A stretch of DNA of 64,000 nucleotides from Alopecurus myosuroides (GCA_028641055.1 CM054061.1:30863523-30927522), one strand, 5' to 3'. Shown: positions 1-10,845, counted from the first letter of the stretch. Translations and numbers: made by a program. The notes: generated by a model not told the origin, from the sequence alone.

Positions 1-602
1 GTGTTAATTGTCAATTGTGTTTCTTCCCTTTTATGTCAGGAAGGAAGAGGGCTTGGCTACTGGGTCTTACATTACAAGGTGTTCGGGTGACGTGGTCATA
101 GCGTTTCATGTACACAAATGGACAACTTTACGATTTTCTATAGGAATAATTCACTCCAAGAGAAACTTTCAGCGTAGTGAGAGATACTTTATGAAGTTAT
201 TGGTGGTTGTTCTTGCAAAACATATGTCGACATCAGCGACCTTTAATAAGAAATTGGTTGTATTTGCAACCATGTTCCACTCAAACTCAAATCTTTTAAT
301 TTAGGTATGACATGCATTTTGGTAGAGAAGGTTCAGGACCGTCGACATTTGTCGAGTTGTCCACGTAGATCCTTTTTCTCTTTGTTGTATTTCCTAGTTT
401 ATTTCTTATTTCGAAGGTTCAAGGCCATCAACATCACTGGAGCAGTGTCTCCGGATGGCGGCTCCCCTGTGAGCCAAGTGGTGACCGTGTTGGTCGTGTT
501 CCTTTGGCATGAGGGCGGCAAGGTGGTGGCGGGATTCTGTAGTGAGGCCAGGTGAGGGCGTCATTCCTCACCCAGATAAAGATATGGAGGCTTTCATGGA
601 CT
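1..602. other. Unassigned stretch, no supported gene
   Basis: I see no recognisable protein, RNA gene or repeat terminus here. The open frames are short, overlap on both strands and show no domain. The right end abuts the first copy of the duplication that starts near 603. It could be the edge of an old retroelement or ordinary intergenic DNA. Confidence 0.3.
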
Positions 603-2075
603 AGCTTGTAACCTTGATTTCTGGTCAGCTTCTTGCGTGCATCCAGTCTCATGATCCGATCTAGGTAGGGATTGTCATCATTAGTACTGCTATTATTGCC
701 TGGCCTAATCAAGCAATGCGATTATGGATCACAACATCGATCTCACTGTCAGGTCAATTGCATGCATACAGAGCAGCTTTGCCGGCTGCCTCCATGTATC
801 AAAACCCGAGTCACCACCACTAAATGTTGTTTAATTTGCCAAGATCATCAAGCTTGTTAAGATTGCCACCAATTATTTATTTATGAGGAAACGTTCATTA
901 ACCCTGCACATTAAAGTGAAAAATGTAAGAAATAGCTAGGAGGAGATCGAAACCGGAGGATGGACGAGGTAGAGCGACAAGGATCAGTCAGGTAATGGAT
1001 GAGGTGAGTGGGAGATCCTGAGGACAGATACGCCTGAAGTAGAGAGCAGAGCATGGTCGAGACTTGACCAGAATGACGAAAAAAAAAACACTAGGCCAAA
1101 TGAAGATGGTACTTACCCATTTCGGAAAAAAAAAATGAAGATGGTACTAGTAGAAACTGTCAGGGCTAGCGGCTCGCTAGCTAGGTGGTTGAAACGAGAA
1201 TGAAATCTAGTGATGCATGTAGCTACGATGGGGAGGAGCATGAGAGCATGATTGCAGAGAGAGCGCCGCAAGCGTTTGAGTGCATCATCCCCATTCCGGC
1301 GTCCATGACCATGATCCATCAAAGCCGGACAAGGACAACCCCACATGGGGAAGAACATGGATGGCTTGTTTTCGTTCCTCTCTGTATATGATTATTACGA
1401 TGACATGGTCACAAATTTGCCGGGACTGTTAGGACTTCTCGGAGCCAGTCGCCAAGGAATACCTTTGTGTAACCGAGTTATACGTTTGTTTCTTTTGAGA
1501 CCGACAACAGCAGCAGTGCTCCATCACCGTCCTCTTATTATTATTAGTATATTGCACGCTCTGAAACCCACAACTTAACTGCAAGTTTCCAATTTGTTTG
1601 TCCACGTCCAAAGTTCCAAACAAGCAAAGCGAGCTAGTAGCAGAAAGCCAGGAATCCAGCCTTACCAAAGACCAAGGAAAGTGGTATCCAAAGGAGCTTG
1701 CGTGCACATCCGCAGCAGGAAACTTCCCTAGGAGCTACGAGGTAAAAAGGAGCCACAAAGCCCATGATGACCACTGTTGGCTTCCGCCTGCACTCTGCTC
1801 CACGCAGGTCTCCACTCAGAAAGGCAACTTCTCTGCTGCCGCGACCAACTGTATCGGAAGAGCAATCTGTTCTAAATTAAACGTAACAGTACCGCGAGCG
1901 TTTTTCTAGGTCACTACTAGCGTTGTGAGTGAGTTAAGTGGAACACACAACACATTGGATCATGTCAGTAAGGAGGATGGGGGTTTAGTACTCGTTTCAA
2001 GAAGAAAACGCCTCCTGGTTTGTCATCTTCTCATCGGGAACCCAGCGAGGCCAACACGACGCAATGGCGCGCGCA
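603..2075 (+). repeat. Segmental direct duplication, copy 1
   Basis: This block aligns by eye, in order, with 2285-2427 followed by 9635-10845. Anchors are the AGCTTGTAACCTTGATTTCT segment (603 and 2290), the GAGATCCTGAGGACAGATAC segment (about 1011 and 9855), the CATGACCATGATCCATCAAA segment (about 1303 and 10112) and the GGAGCTTGCGTGCACATC segment (about 1694 and 10479). The copies differ by many substitutions and small indels, so the duplication is old. No gene is convincing in either copy. A short minus-strand frame beginning ATGGGCTTTG occurs in both and could be a 5'-leader or upstream ORF. Confidence 0.75.
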
Positions 2076-2284
2076 TAACCCACACACCATTCTTCTGCTC
2101 CTCTTATGAGTTGGCCCATAGTGGAGACAACATCACAAGTCCATGAAATGATTCCTGGAAGCATGAATCTTTCAGTACACTTTTTAATAGTATTGTTAGG
2201 CGCCGCTTAGCATGAGTGCGGTGCAGGTGCAGAATGAATAACCCGATAATGCTGTTGCATGTACTGTTGTGTCCACTTATCATG

Positions 2285-2427
2285 TTAGCTTGTAACCTTG
2301 ATTTCTGGTCAGCTTCATGCGTGTGGTCTGGTGTATTGTTATCATTGGTATTCCTATTATTGCTTTGGGCTAATCAAGTTGATTCAGCGAACCGACAGAC
2401 ATGGCATGATTTAGCGAGGACCTGGTG
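2285..2427 (+). repeat. Segmental direct duplication, copy 2, left part
   Basis: This is the start of the second copy, matching 603-720. It is cut at 2427 by insertion of the CACTA element and resumes at 9635. The last three bases (GTG, 2425-2427) form the left target-site duplication. Confidence 0.7.
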
Positions 2428-2441
2428 CACTAGTGGAAACA
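2428..2441 (+). repeat. CACTA left terminal inverted repeat
   Basis: The 14-bp CACTAGTGGAAACA is matched in inverted orientation at 9621-9634. It is preceded directly by target duplication GTG. Confidence 0.93.
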
Positions 2442-2489
2442 ACCCCTCTCGTCCATGGGCCAGGGGCAGCTGTCCCGGTTGCAACCGAA

Positions 2490-2695
2490 TCCGGGACAAA
2501 TGACATGCTTTGGTCCCGGTTCGTGCGCCCGGGGCAACATGAATCACCTGGGGGCATTGGTCCCGGTTCGTGGGGGACATATCGGTCCCGGCTCATGCCA
2601 CGGACCGGGACCAATGCCTAGCCACATGCCACCTGGCACGCGCATGGACATTTGTCTCGGTTCAGTCCACGAACCGGGACCAATGCCCCCCTTCC
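2490..2695. repeat. CACTA left subterminal repeat array
   Basis: Repeated units such as TTGGTCCCGGTTCGTG and its complement CACGAACCGGGACCAATGCC occur several times in both orientations. They resemble binding sites for a TNPA-like protein and are spaced by tens of bases, as expected in CACTA ends. Confidence 0.8.
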
Positions 2696-2931
2696 CCTAT
2701 ATATACTGCCCCAGCCCTTCCCCCTTCCATTTTTTTTTTGCTTGGAGGTGTGAGAGAGTGTGGTGTTAGTGTGTTTTATTTTACTATGCACACGAGGTGT
2801 TCGACGAAATTCCCGAGCCGCACATAAGCTCACTGAAAATGGTATCTTCGACCGAGGTTAACAAACTTATCTTTTTCATCTGTAACTGATACATAAAAAA
2901 GTAGTATTTGTCGTATTAATATGTTATTGTA

Positions 2932-5900
2932 ATGTATTTTGATAAACTTAATTATACGATGCAGCTGGATGCACGGCAGCGATGGATGTATGGTGACCGA
3001 CGCACTTCCGAGTATATGGCAGGCCTGAATGCATTTCTTGCTGTAGCTCAGGCGAACAAAGATAATGGCTTCATGTGTTGCCCATGTGTTGATTGTCGGA
3101 ACGTCAGAGAGCACTCTTCCGAAAGAATCATTCATGGCCATCTACTTCGGAGAGGTTTCATGCCCAGCTATAATTGCTGGACGAAGCATGGAGAAAGAGG
3201 GGTTGTGATGGAAGACGATGAAGAAGAAGAAGAAGAAGAAGATCCTTTGTTCCCTGAATACGACGATACTGTAATGGAAGAGAATGGAGAAGAAGGAGGT
3301 GATCAAGAACAGGCATCAGAAGAGCCCGATGATGATCTTGGCCGAGTTATTGCTGATGCAAGGGAAGACTGTGAAAACAAATTGGAGAGGTTGAAGCTGG
3401 ACAACATGTTACAGGATAACAAAAAATTGTTGTACCCAAATTGTGAAGATGGTAGCACAAAGCTTGGTACCACACTGGAGTTGCTAAAATGGAAGGCACA
3501 GAACGGTGTGACTGACAAGGCATTTGAGAGTTTACTTCAACTAATGAAGCCAAAACTTCCAAAGGATAACGAATTGCATGAGAGTACGTACGAAGCAAAG
3601 AAAGCTCTCTGTCCTCTAGGATTAGATGTGCAGAAGATACATGCATGCATTAATGACTGCATCCTCTTCCGTGGTGAGAAGTACGAGAATTTGGATGAAT
3701 GTCCGATATGCACTGCACTGCGGTATAAGATCAGAGCAGGTGACCCTGGTGATGTTGACGGCGAGCCCCCGCGTAAGAGGGTTCCTGCTAAGGTGATGTG
3801 GTATGCTCCTATAATACCACGGCTGAAACGTCTGTTTAGAAACAAAGAGCATGCTAGGTTGTTGCGATGGCACAAAGAAGACCGTAAGAAAGACGGAAAG
3901 TTAAGGCACCCCGCCGATGGATCGCAGTGGAGAAAGATCGAGAGAGACTTCCCAGACTTTGCAGGAGAGGCGAGAAACTTATGGTTTGGTCTAAATACAG
4001 ATGGCTTTAATCCTTTTGGGGAGCAGAGCTCCAGTCATAGCACTTGGCCTGTAACTCTATGTATATACAACCTTTCTCCTTAGTTGTGCATGAAGCGCAA
4101 GTACATTATGATGTCAGTTCTCATCCAAGGCCCGAGGCAACCTAGCAACGACATTGATGTGTATCTAAGGCCATTAGTGGAAGAACTCTTACAATTGTGG
4201 GGCAAACCAGGTGTACGTGTGTGGGATGAGAACGAACAAAAGCCATTTGACCTACGGGCGTTGCTTTTCGTAACCATCAATGATTAGCCTGCTCTTAGTA
4301 ACATTTCTGGACTAACAAACAAGGGATACAATGCATGCACACACTGTTTAGATAATACTCACAGTGTTTTTTTGGATAAATGTAAAAAAGTTGTATACCT
4401 GGGGCATCGTAGATTTCTTCCGATCAAGCATCCCGTAAGAAAGAAAAGAGGAAAGCATTTCAGAGGTGAGGCAGATAACCGGAAGAAGCCTGAGCTGCGT
4501 AGTGGTAATGATATATTCGATATGGTCAAGGACCTAGAAGTAATCTTTGGTAAGGCTGCTGGCAGCCAACCAGTTCCGTACGGCCCTGATAAGCGCGCAC
4601 CCATGTGGAAGAAGAAATCTATATTTTGGGAGCTACCCTATTGGAAAGTTTTAGAGGTCCGGTCTTCGATCGACGTGATGCACGTGACAAAGAATCTTTG
4701 TGTCAATCTGCTATGCTTCCTGGGCGTGTATGGGAAGTCCAAAGATACGCCAGAAGCACGAGAGGACCAGCAACGTATGAAAGACCCAAGCAACAAGCAC
4801 ACAGATAGAGGGCGCCATTACTTAAGCAGCTACGCTCTTACTAAAGCAGAGAAGGAAATATTCTTTGAAGTCCTTTACAGTATCAAGGTTCCGTCTGGCT
4901 TCTCGTCGAATATAAAGGGGATAATAAACATAGAAGAGAAAAAATTCCAAAACCTGAAGTCCCATGACTGCCACGTGATTATGACGCAATTGCTTCCGAT
5001 TGCATTGAGGGGGCTTCTACCGGAAAATGTTCGAGTACCCATTGTGAAGCTATGTGCATTCATGAACACAATATCTCAGAAGGTAATCGATCCAGAAATT
5101 CTGACATGATTACAGAGGGATGTGGTCCAGTGTCTTGTTAGTTTTGAGTTGGTGTTCCCACCATCCTTCTTCAACATTATGACTCATCTCCTGGTTCACC
5201 TATGTGAAGAGATTCATATTCTCGGTCCGGTATTTCTACACAATATGTTCCCCTTTGAGAGGTTCATGGGAGTCTTGAAGAAATAGGTTCATAACCGTGC
5301 TAGGCCAGAAGGAAGCATCTCGAAGGGCTATGGAACATAGGAGCTCATTGGGTTATGTGTTGACTTTATTCCTGACCTTAAGACAATTGGTGTTCCTGAA
5401 TCGCGGCATGAGGGGAGACTGAGGGGAAAAGGAACGCTGGGAAAGAAAACAATGATATCTAGAGACGGGCATTCTTTGACCAAAGCACACTACACAGTTC
5501 TACAAAATTCTATGTTCATGGCTACGTATGTCGAGGAACACAAGAATATTGTACGGTCTGCAAACCCGGGGAAGGATGACTCATGGATTAAACGCGAACA
5601 CATGGAGACTTTCGGAAGTTGGTTGCAAACACATCTTATAAATGACACCACTGTTGAAGATCAACTGTACATGTTGGCAGGGTCACCATCTTCGACTATT
5701 GGGAGTTTTCAAGGGTACGAGATAAATGGGAATACATTTTACACGAGCTCCCAAGATAAGAAGAGCACCAACCAAAACAGTGGTGTCCGCTTTGATACAA
5801 CAAACGAGAATGGAAAAAATGACACATACTATGGTTACATAGAGGAGATATGGGAACTTGACTATGGAACTTTGTTTTAAGGTCCCTTTGTTCAAGTGCA

Positions 5901-6274
5901 AATGGGTCAACCTGAATGGAGAAGGGGTAAAGGTAGACCCGCTTTATGGAATGACAATAGTGGATCTCAACAATATTGGTTACAATGACGAACCATTCGT
6001 CCTAGCCAATGATGTGGCTCAGGTCTTCTATGTGAAGGACATGTCTTCCAGACCGAAGAAAAGAAAAAATAAGGAAACAAATTCATCATACGATGAGCCG
6101 AAGCGTCACATAGTTCTCTCAGGGAAAAGAAATATCGTGGGAATCGAGGACACGACAGATATGTCAGAAGATTATAATAAGTTTGTTGAAATTCCACCCT
6201 TCACAGTGAAAGCTGACCCCACCATCCCGTTAAATAATGAAGATGCTCCATGGTTACGGCCGAAGCGATCATAA
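2932..6274 (+). pseudogene. CACTA transposase (TNP2 / Transposase_21 family), decayed
   Basis: The gene would encode the catalytic transposase that cuts and joins the element ends. Residues about 30-90 form the transposase-associated Cys/His domain (CCPCVDC, then HLLRRGF). An acidic Glu/Asp stretch follows. The Transposase_21 core begins near CPIC (about residue 255) and includes LNTDGFNPFGEQSSSHSTWP. The frame from 2932 has in-frame stops at 4081-4083, 4285-4287, 5107-5109, 5284-5286 and 5338-5340, and a +1 shift near 5862-5876, after which coding continues to the stop at 6272-6274. Family-like residues read through every stop, so these are late lesions in one gene and not introns. The true start could be the ATG at 2932, 2959 or 2986. 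The product is non-functional as it stands. Confidence 0.92.
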
Positions 6275-6998
6275 GCAAGGGTTCATGGACCATCTCTACA
6301 CGCAGAAATTTCAGAAGACTAACAGGGATGTTGTTGGAGAAGTGTAATAGTAAACGTGGAATACATGATCATAGTTCTGTTGAAAAAGTGTTCACAAATA
6401 TTCTGTAATAATAAACGAGATTTTGTTAGCCAAAATGATATTTATACCTATTCTGTGATTATGAACGGAGTAGGTGCAAGTTTGACCAATAATTTGTATT
6501 GACCGGTCAAAAGCTGGCAAGCATTGAGTGCTTGACAACTATGACCAGCCTGACTTCATTATCATCTCAACCAGCGGCCACCCACGCACTTTTCTGTTTC
6601 TCTCTCCTCCGTATCGTCCATTGAGATGTGCTTTGCACACAGGGCCGCTGTAACCAGCCCTGTGTGCAGCCATATGGGCTTTGCATTATGGGCGTCATAT
6701 ATTCTGCGCAGATATTGCAGGCACACTTTGAAGTGATAGTACTGATACCATCCTGGAGCAAGTTGAGCTTATTTTGCGAGCAAAGCTGCATGATAAACCT
6801 TCCTTGAGCACTTTCTGGTTCAGAACGATGTTACCAACAGTGAACCTCGCAGAGGAAGTAGTAAGAATAATAGAAATGCAGAGATTCTATGTGAAGGACA
6901 TGTCCTCCAGACTTCGAAGCTAACTACCTTGGAGTTCAAATGACGTAAAGGGTTGCACCTGTGCGGTTACTTTGGCAAGCTGCTAATGCATACACTCC
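6275..6998. other. CACTA internal non-coding stretch
   Basis: No complete gene is seen. The stretch has a perfect 11-bp inverted repeat (GCACACAGGGC, 6635-6645, against 6657-6667) and a short re-used transposase fragment near 6884-6911 matching about 6026-6052. Confidence 0.5.
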
Positions 6999-7181
6999 TG
7001 CAATGTAGGTCTTCCGTGTTGCCAGGTACTGAAGGTTCTTGAGATCAGAAATATCAAAGAAATTCCACCACAGTATGTTTTGAAAAGATGTCGAACTTTA
7101 TATAAAGTTGCAGCAAAATTGCCCGGAGCACTATTCTTGGGTTCATCGACGGAATATAAATCACCCGGATGCCTTGTATGA
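6999..7181 (+). pseudogene. FAR1/FHY3-like SWIM-domain fragment inside the CACTA element
   Basis: The frame from 6999 contains CCQVLKVLEIRNIKEIPPQY followed by VLKRCR. This resembles the end of the SWIM zinc finger and adjoining segment of FAR1-related, MULE-transposase-derived proteins, which typically read CRHxLKVLD....IPxxYILKRW. The expected CRH is CCQ here, so zinc binding is doubtful. There is no start, and the frame ends at TGA 7179-7181. I read it as a gene fragment carried by the transposon. The identification rests on one short motif. Confidence 0.42.
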
Positions 7182-7464
7182 TCTGGACTCAATCGGAAGA
7201 TCACAAGAGAAAACAAAAATTATAAGATATTTATATTCAAATTATATGCAAATAGTAAAATAATTAATAGTTTCAATAGTTAGAATAATTATTTAGTTGA
7301 AATAAAAATGGATTTGAATTAGTTATGCAAATTCTAGCACTTTTCATGTTGGAATTTTTGTCAAATTCGAAAGTATGTAGAAGTTATTTAATGTGCAATC
7401 TTAAACATTTTTCAAATTTTGGCGCTAAAAAATTTGGGCGCGCAGGGGGCAGCAAATTTCGAAA

Positions 7465-7566
7465 AAAGTTTTGGTCCCGGGCCGTGCTACCAACCGGGAC
7501 CAAAGGGGGTACCTCTAGTCCCGGTTGGTGACACGGGCCGGGACTATAGGCCCAGTTGTATAAATA
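7465..7566 (+). promoter_or_regulatory. Internal GGTCCCGG repeat block followed by a TATA box
   Basis: Two inverted pairs of the GGTCCCGG / CCGGGACC unit lie at about 7470-7546, far from either terminus, and are followed by TATAAATA at 7559-7566. A short Arg-rich frame begins at ATG 7617 and stops by 7688. This could be a promoter for a lost plus-strand gene with transposase-binding units in front of it, or an internal copy of a subterminal array. Confidence 0.4.
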
Positions 7567-7814
7567 TCTCGGCCCTAACCCCAGGCCGAGCCACCACCCA
7601 GGACAGCGGACTAGCCATGGCGAAGCCCTGTCGGCGGCGGGAACGGGTAGGAAGATCCCGCCGGCGTTGGTTCCGCCGGCGGGGTTGAACTAGGGACAAC
7701 GCGGTGGTTCAACACAAATATATATTTAAAAAGGCCCGGGGGCCGTGCTTACAAAGGGGGGCGGCGCGGTCACAGGCGACCGGCCCTGCTTGCATATAGG
7801 GGGCGGCGGCGCGG

Positions 7815-8891
7815 TCACAGGCGGCCGGCCGTTTTCTTGGGGGGCGGTGGGTAGCTTAGTCTAGGGGGGGCGCACCGGCGCTGGCCTACTCCTCCTCGTC
7901 GGAGGAGATGCAGTGGTAGGGGGTGGCTGCCACAGGTGGGCTGGCGGCTGGGGCGGCCCGCCGGCGGCTGCGGAGGCATCGGGGGCGCGTGCGGCGGCGG
8001 CGGGGGCAGCTCCGGCAGCGGCGGCAGCTCCTCCGGCGACCATACGCCGCCGGTCCAGGCCCAGGACATGCCGTACTCCAGGCCGGGGGGGAGCGGCTGC
8101 GGCGGCGGCTGGTCCTCGGAGGCCTCCATGTCGGCGTACATGGTCTGCCACCAAGGGGCAGGCGCCGAAGGGGGCGGCATGGCTGCGCCGTCGGCGGCGG
8201 CGACGGCCAGGACCGCCTCCCACCGCTTGACCTCGTCCTCGACGAGGGAGCGGCGGGAGGCCTCGTAGGCCTCCTCCAAGCCGGCCTGGAGCACGGGTTC
8301 GTCCTCCTCGACGACGTTGTCGGCGATGTCGTCCTCCAGGAGCCAAAGCTCCGGCTCCCTCCCCGGCGGTGGCGCGGGGTAGTCTTCGGTGCTCACCTCC
8401 TCGGCTGTGGGGATGTAGGAGCGGCGGCGCTGCTCGTGCTCCTGCTGGAGCCAGGTGGCCCAGTAGGGGGAGCTCCGCGCGTACGCGCGGTCCTTGAGGA
8501 GGCGGGCCGGCAGGAGCGCGCGCCGGAGGTCGATCTCCTCGCCCAGGGCCTCGCTGCTGGACGGGGCCGGCGGCACGGGGATGCGCTGCGGGTTCAGGTG
8601 CCAGCCGTCCGGAAGGTGGACGTCCGGCCAGAACACCGGCGTGGCGCGTTCCCAGTGCCACTCGGCCTCCTCCTTCCGGACGTACCGGCGGAAGCGCTTG
8701 CCCTTGGGCGCGGCGCGGGGCGGCGCGCGTGACGCCGGAGGCGGAGCGGGGACGCGCGGCTGGCCGCCGATGCGGACGCCTCCCGGGCCGAAGCCGAAGG
8801 CCTCCGCCGGCGGCGGTGGAACGCCGGAGCGCACGCCGCTCGAGGACCCGGCCTCGTGGTCGTTCCTGGGGCGCTTGAACCAGCGGGACAT
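7815..8891 (-). CDS. CACTA-carried Pro/Ala-rich protein of unknown function
   Basis: The 358-residue minus-strand frame starts at ATG 8891 (MSRWFKRPRNDHEAGSSSGV). The same frame opens upstream to 9029, but the 8891 start begins the distinctive N-terminus. The sequence has a basic N-terminal segment, a conserved-looking core (WHWERATPVFWPDVHLPDGW, about residues 75-95), a middle rich in Glu and aromatic residues (about 150-235) and a Pro-rich C-terminal third. I recall similar proteins next to Triticeae CACTA elements but cannot name a domain. It points toward the transposase across a FAR1-like fragment. The region is extremely GC-rich. It could be the element's accessory (TNPA-like) protein, which is an inference. 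The last 40 residues may be altered by a frameshift, because a neighbouring frame also stays open there. Confidence 0.55.
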   Translation of the reverse strand: MSRWFKRPRNDHEAGSSSGVRSGVPPPPAEAFGFGPGGVRIGGQPRVPAPPPASRAPPRAAPKGKRFRRYVRKEEAEWHWERATPVFWPDVHLPDGWHLNPQRIPVPPAPSSSEALGEEIDLRRALLPARLLKDRAYARSSPYWATWLQQEHEQRRRSYIPTAEEVSTEDYPAPPPGREPELWLLEDDIADNVVEEDEPVLQAGLEEAYEASRRSLVEDEVKRWEAVLAVAAADGAAMPPPSAPAPWWQTMYADMEASEDQPPPQPLPPGLEYGMSWAWTGGVWSPEELPPLPELPPPPPHAPPMPPQPPAGRPSRQPTCGSHPLPLHLLRRGGVGQRRCAPPRLSYPPPPKKTAGRL

Positions 8892-8956
8892 GGTGGCTAG
8901 GGTTGCTTTGGCTGGGGCGCGGCCGGGGTGAATGGGATGTACGGGCGGCGGGGGCC

Positions 8957-8968
8957 CTTTAAAAAGGA
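8957..8968 (-). promoter_or_regulatory. TATA-like box for the minus-strand CACTA gene
   Basis: On the minus strand CTTTTTAAAGGG lies about 70 bp upstream of ATG 8891, a plausible plant TATA position. It rests on position and base content only. Confidence 0.35.
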
Positions 8969-9115
8969 CCCGGGGGAGCCTGGCATGCCAACCGGCGGCC
9001 GGAACATGGCGGCGGTTGCAGGCGGCCATGAATGCGGGGGGGGGGGAGCCGAGGCGTGGCGGCGGTTGCAGCTGGCCGCGCGTGGGGAAGTGGAGGGGGG
9101 CGGGAAGACGAGGCG

Positions 9116-9290
9116 GCAGTGGGCCCTTTGACCGTCCCTATGGTCTTAATTTAAGGGACCGGGCGAGCCAGCCACTAGGCCGCTGGCCAGTGGCCCCTTT
9201 TGACCCCTGCGAACCGTTGACCGAATATAATAAAAGACGCGGGCCAGTGGGCCCTTTTGACCAAAAATGTGGCCAGTGGGCTTAATTAAA
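9116..9290 (+). repeat. Short direct repeats of a CCAGTGGGCCCTTTTGACC-like unit
   Basis: Related units occur at about 9116-9133, 9185-9206 and 9242-9262, with a shortened fourth at 9270-9290. They sit upstream of the minus-strand CACTA gene and inside the right subterminal region, so they may be regulatory or protein-binding units. Confidence 0.6.
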
Positions 9291-9424
9291 GACGTGGGCC
9301 TGGACGCGGTTGGGGAAGTGGAGGCTGGTTGGGGATTACGAGACAAGAGCCCGAAAAAACGAAACGAAAAAATACCTACCGCGGCAGAGGAAAATTGGCG
9401 GAATATATATTTTTTCAAAAAAGG

Positions 9425-9620
9425 TATCCATCCCGGTCCCTAAAACGAACCGGGACGAACTCCCTGGCCGTCCCTGGCCCAGGTTCGCCACGTGGGCCAT
9501 TCTTACCATCCCGGGTCCTGTCACAACCGGGACCAATGGGGGAGGGCCATTTGTCCCGGCTAGCCCATCCCGGTTGCACAACCGGGACAACTGGCTTTTA
9601 CGACCCGGGACAAATGGCTC
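9425..9620. repeat. CACTA right subterminal repeat array
   Basis: Several direct and inverted units of CCCGGTCC / AACCGGGAC / TTGTCCCGG lie close to the right terminus. They mirror the left array at 2490-2695. Confidence 0.8.
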
Positions 9621-9634
9621 TGTTTCCACTAGTG
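9621..9634 (-). repeat. CACTA right terminal inverted repeat
   Basis: TGTTTCCACTAGTG is the exact inverse of the left 14-bp repeat and is followed directly by target duplication GTG. Confidence 0.93.
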
Positions 9635-10845
9635 GTGTGATACTGCTCTATATGTTTCAGATTGAGAAGTGTAAGATACCAATAACATCCAGGCTTGGTG
9701 AGAATAGATTGCCATCAATTAATTAGAGAGAAACATCGAACATATGCATGCATTACTAACCTTGCAGATTAGGGGCAGAGAAACCGGAGAGGATGGTCGA
9801 GGTAGATTAGAAAGGATTGGTCAGGTCAGCAAATAGTTGGATGAGGTGTGTGGGAGATCCTGAGGACAGATACGCCTGAAGAACAGAGCGGACCATGACT
9901 TGGAAGAAAGAAAAAAACATTTGGCCTAGGTAGATATACTGGTACAAACTGCAGGGCTCGCTGCTAGCTAGCCAGGTGGTTGAAGCGAGAACGAAAGCTA
10001 GTGATGCATGCAGCTAGGATGGGGATGAGCATGAGAGCATGATTGCAGAGAGAGTGAGAGCGAGCAGCACATGCATTTGCGTACATGGTGCATCATCCGT
10101 ATTCCGGCCTCCATGACCATGATCCATCAAAGCCGGACAGACAAGGACAACCCCACATGGAGAAGAACATGGATGCCTTGTTTCGTTCCTCTTACGTGGA
10201 AATCGTGGGATCCTGCCTTGTCATATATGATTACGACGACATGACCCGGTGGTAACCGAGTTATGCCTTTGTTCCTTTTGAGTCCGGCAACAGCGGCACC
10301 AGGAGAATACCTCGTGCTCTTATCCACCCTCTGATTACTGTTCCATGCACTGAAATCCACAGCAGATTCATGGCTTAACTGCAAGTGCCATTTGTTTGTT
10401 CCAAACAAGCAAAGCGAGCAACCAGAAAGCGAGGAATCCAGCTTTACTTACCAACAAAGGCCAGAGAAAGTGGTAAAGGAGGAGCTTGCGTGCACATCAA
10501 CAGCAGGAAACTCCCCCAGGAGCAATGAGGTAAATAAAACAGAATCGCAAAGCCCATGGTGAACACCATTGGCTGAATGCACTCTGCACTCTGCTCCAGG
10601 CAGGTCTCCCACTCACTCAGAAAGGCATCTTCGCTGCTGCCACGAGCAGGTGTAACCAAAGAGTACATTCTAAATCTCACGAAACAGTATCGTGGGCTGT
10701 TTTTTAGGCCATACTGGCAGTGTGAGTTAAGTAGAACACACGTACTGGTCATTTCCAAGAAGGAGCATGGGGGTTACCATTAAGTTCAGGAAGAAACCCT
10801 GTGAGGGCCGGCCAACACAACGCAATGGCGCGCGTACACATGCTA
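9635..10845 (+). repeat. Segmental direct duplication, copy 2, right part
   Basis: This continues the second copy after the CACTA element and matches roughly 720-2075 in order. The shared end is the AACACAACGCAATGGCGCGC-like segment (about 10814 here, 2055 in copy 1). No convincing gene is seen. The minus-strand frame 10758-10444 has no recognisable domain and is conserved only in part in copy 1. Confidence 0.72.

Larger units (their letters stand above)
2428..9634 (+). mobile_element. CACTA (En/Spm-type) DNA transposon, complete ends
   Basis: The element has matching terminal inverted repeats CACTAGTGGAAACA (2428-2441, and inverted at 9621-9634) and a 3-bp target duplication GTG (2425-2427 and 9635-9637). 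All are hallmarks of the CACTA superfamily. Both ends carry arrays of short direct and inverted GGTCCCGGTT / AACCGGGACC units, which in this superfamily are binding sites for the element-encoded proteins. Cargo in order: a decayed TNP2-class transposase (plus), a FAR1-like SWIM fragment (plus) and an open Pro/Ala-rich ORF (minus). The transposase is dead, so movement would need a helper in trans. Confidence 0.93.

Noticed and set aside
6635..6667. Perfect 11-bp inverted repeat as a terminator or MITE
   Set aside because: Too short and isolated, with no target duplication and no transcript end known in this context.
7861..8661. 266-codon minus-strand frame overlapping the CACTA gene
   Set aside because: Shifted frame of the same GC-rich region, with no conserved core; only its last part might matter if the gene has a late frameshift.
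7923..8732. 269-codon plus-strand open frame
   Set aside because: It lies opposite the minus-strand CACTA gene in very GC-rich DNA and has low-complexity Arg/Gly/Leu content. It is a shadow of the real frame.
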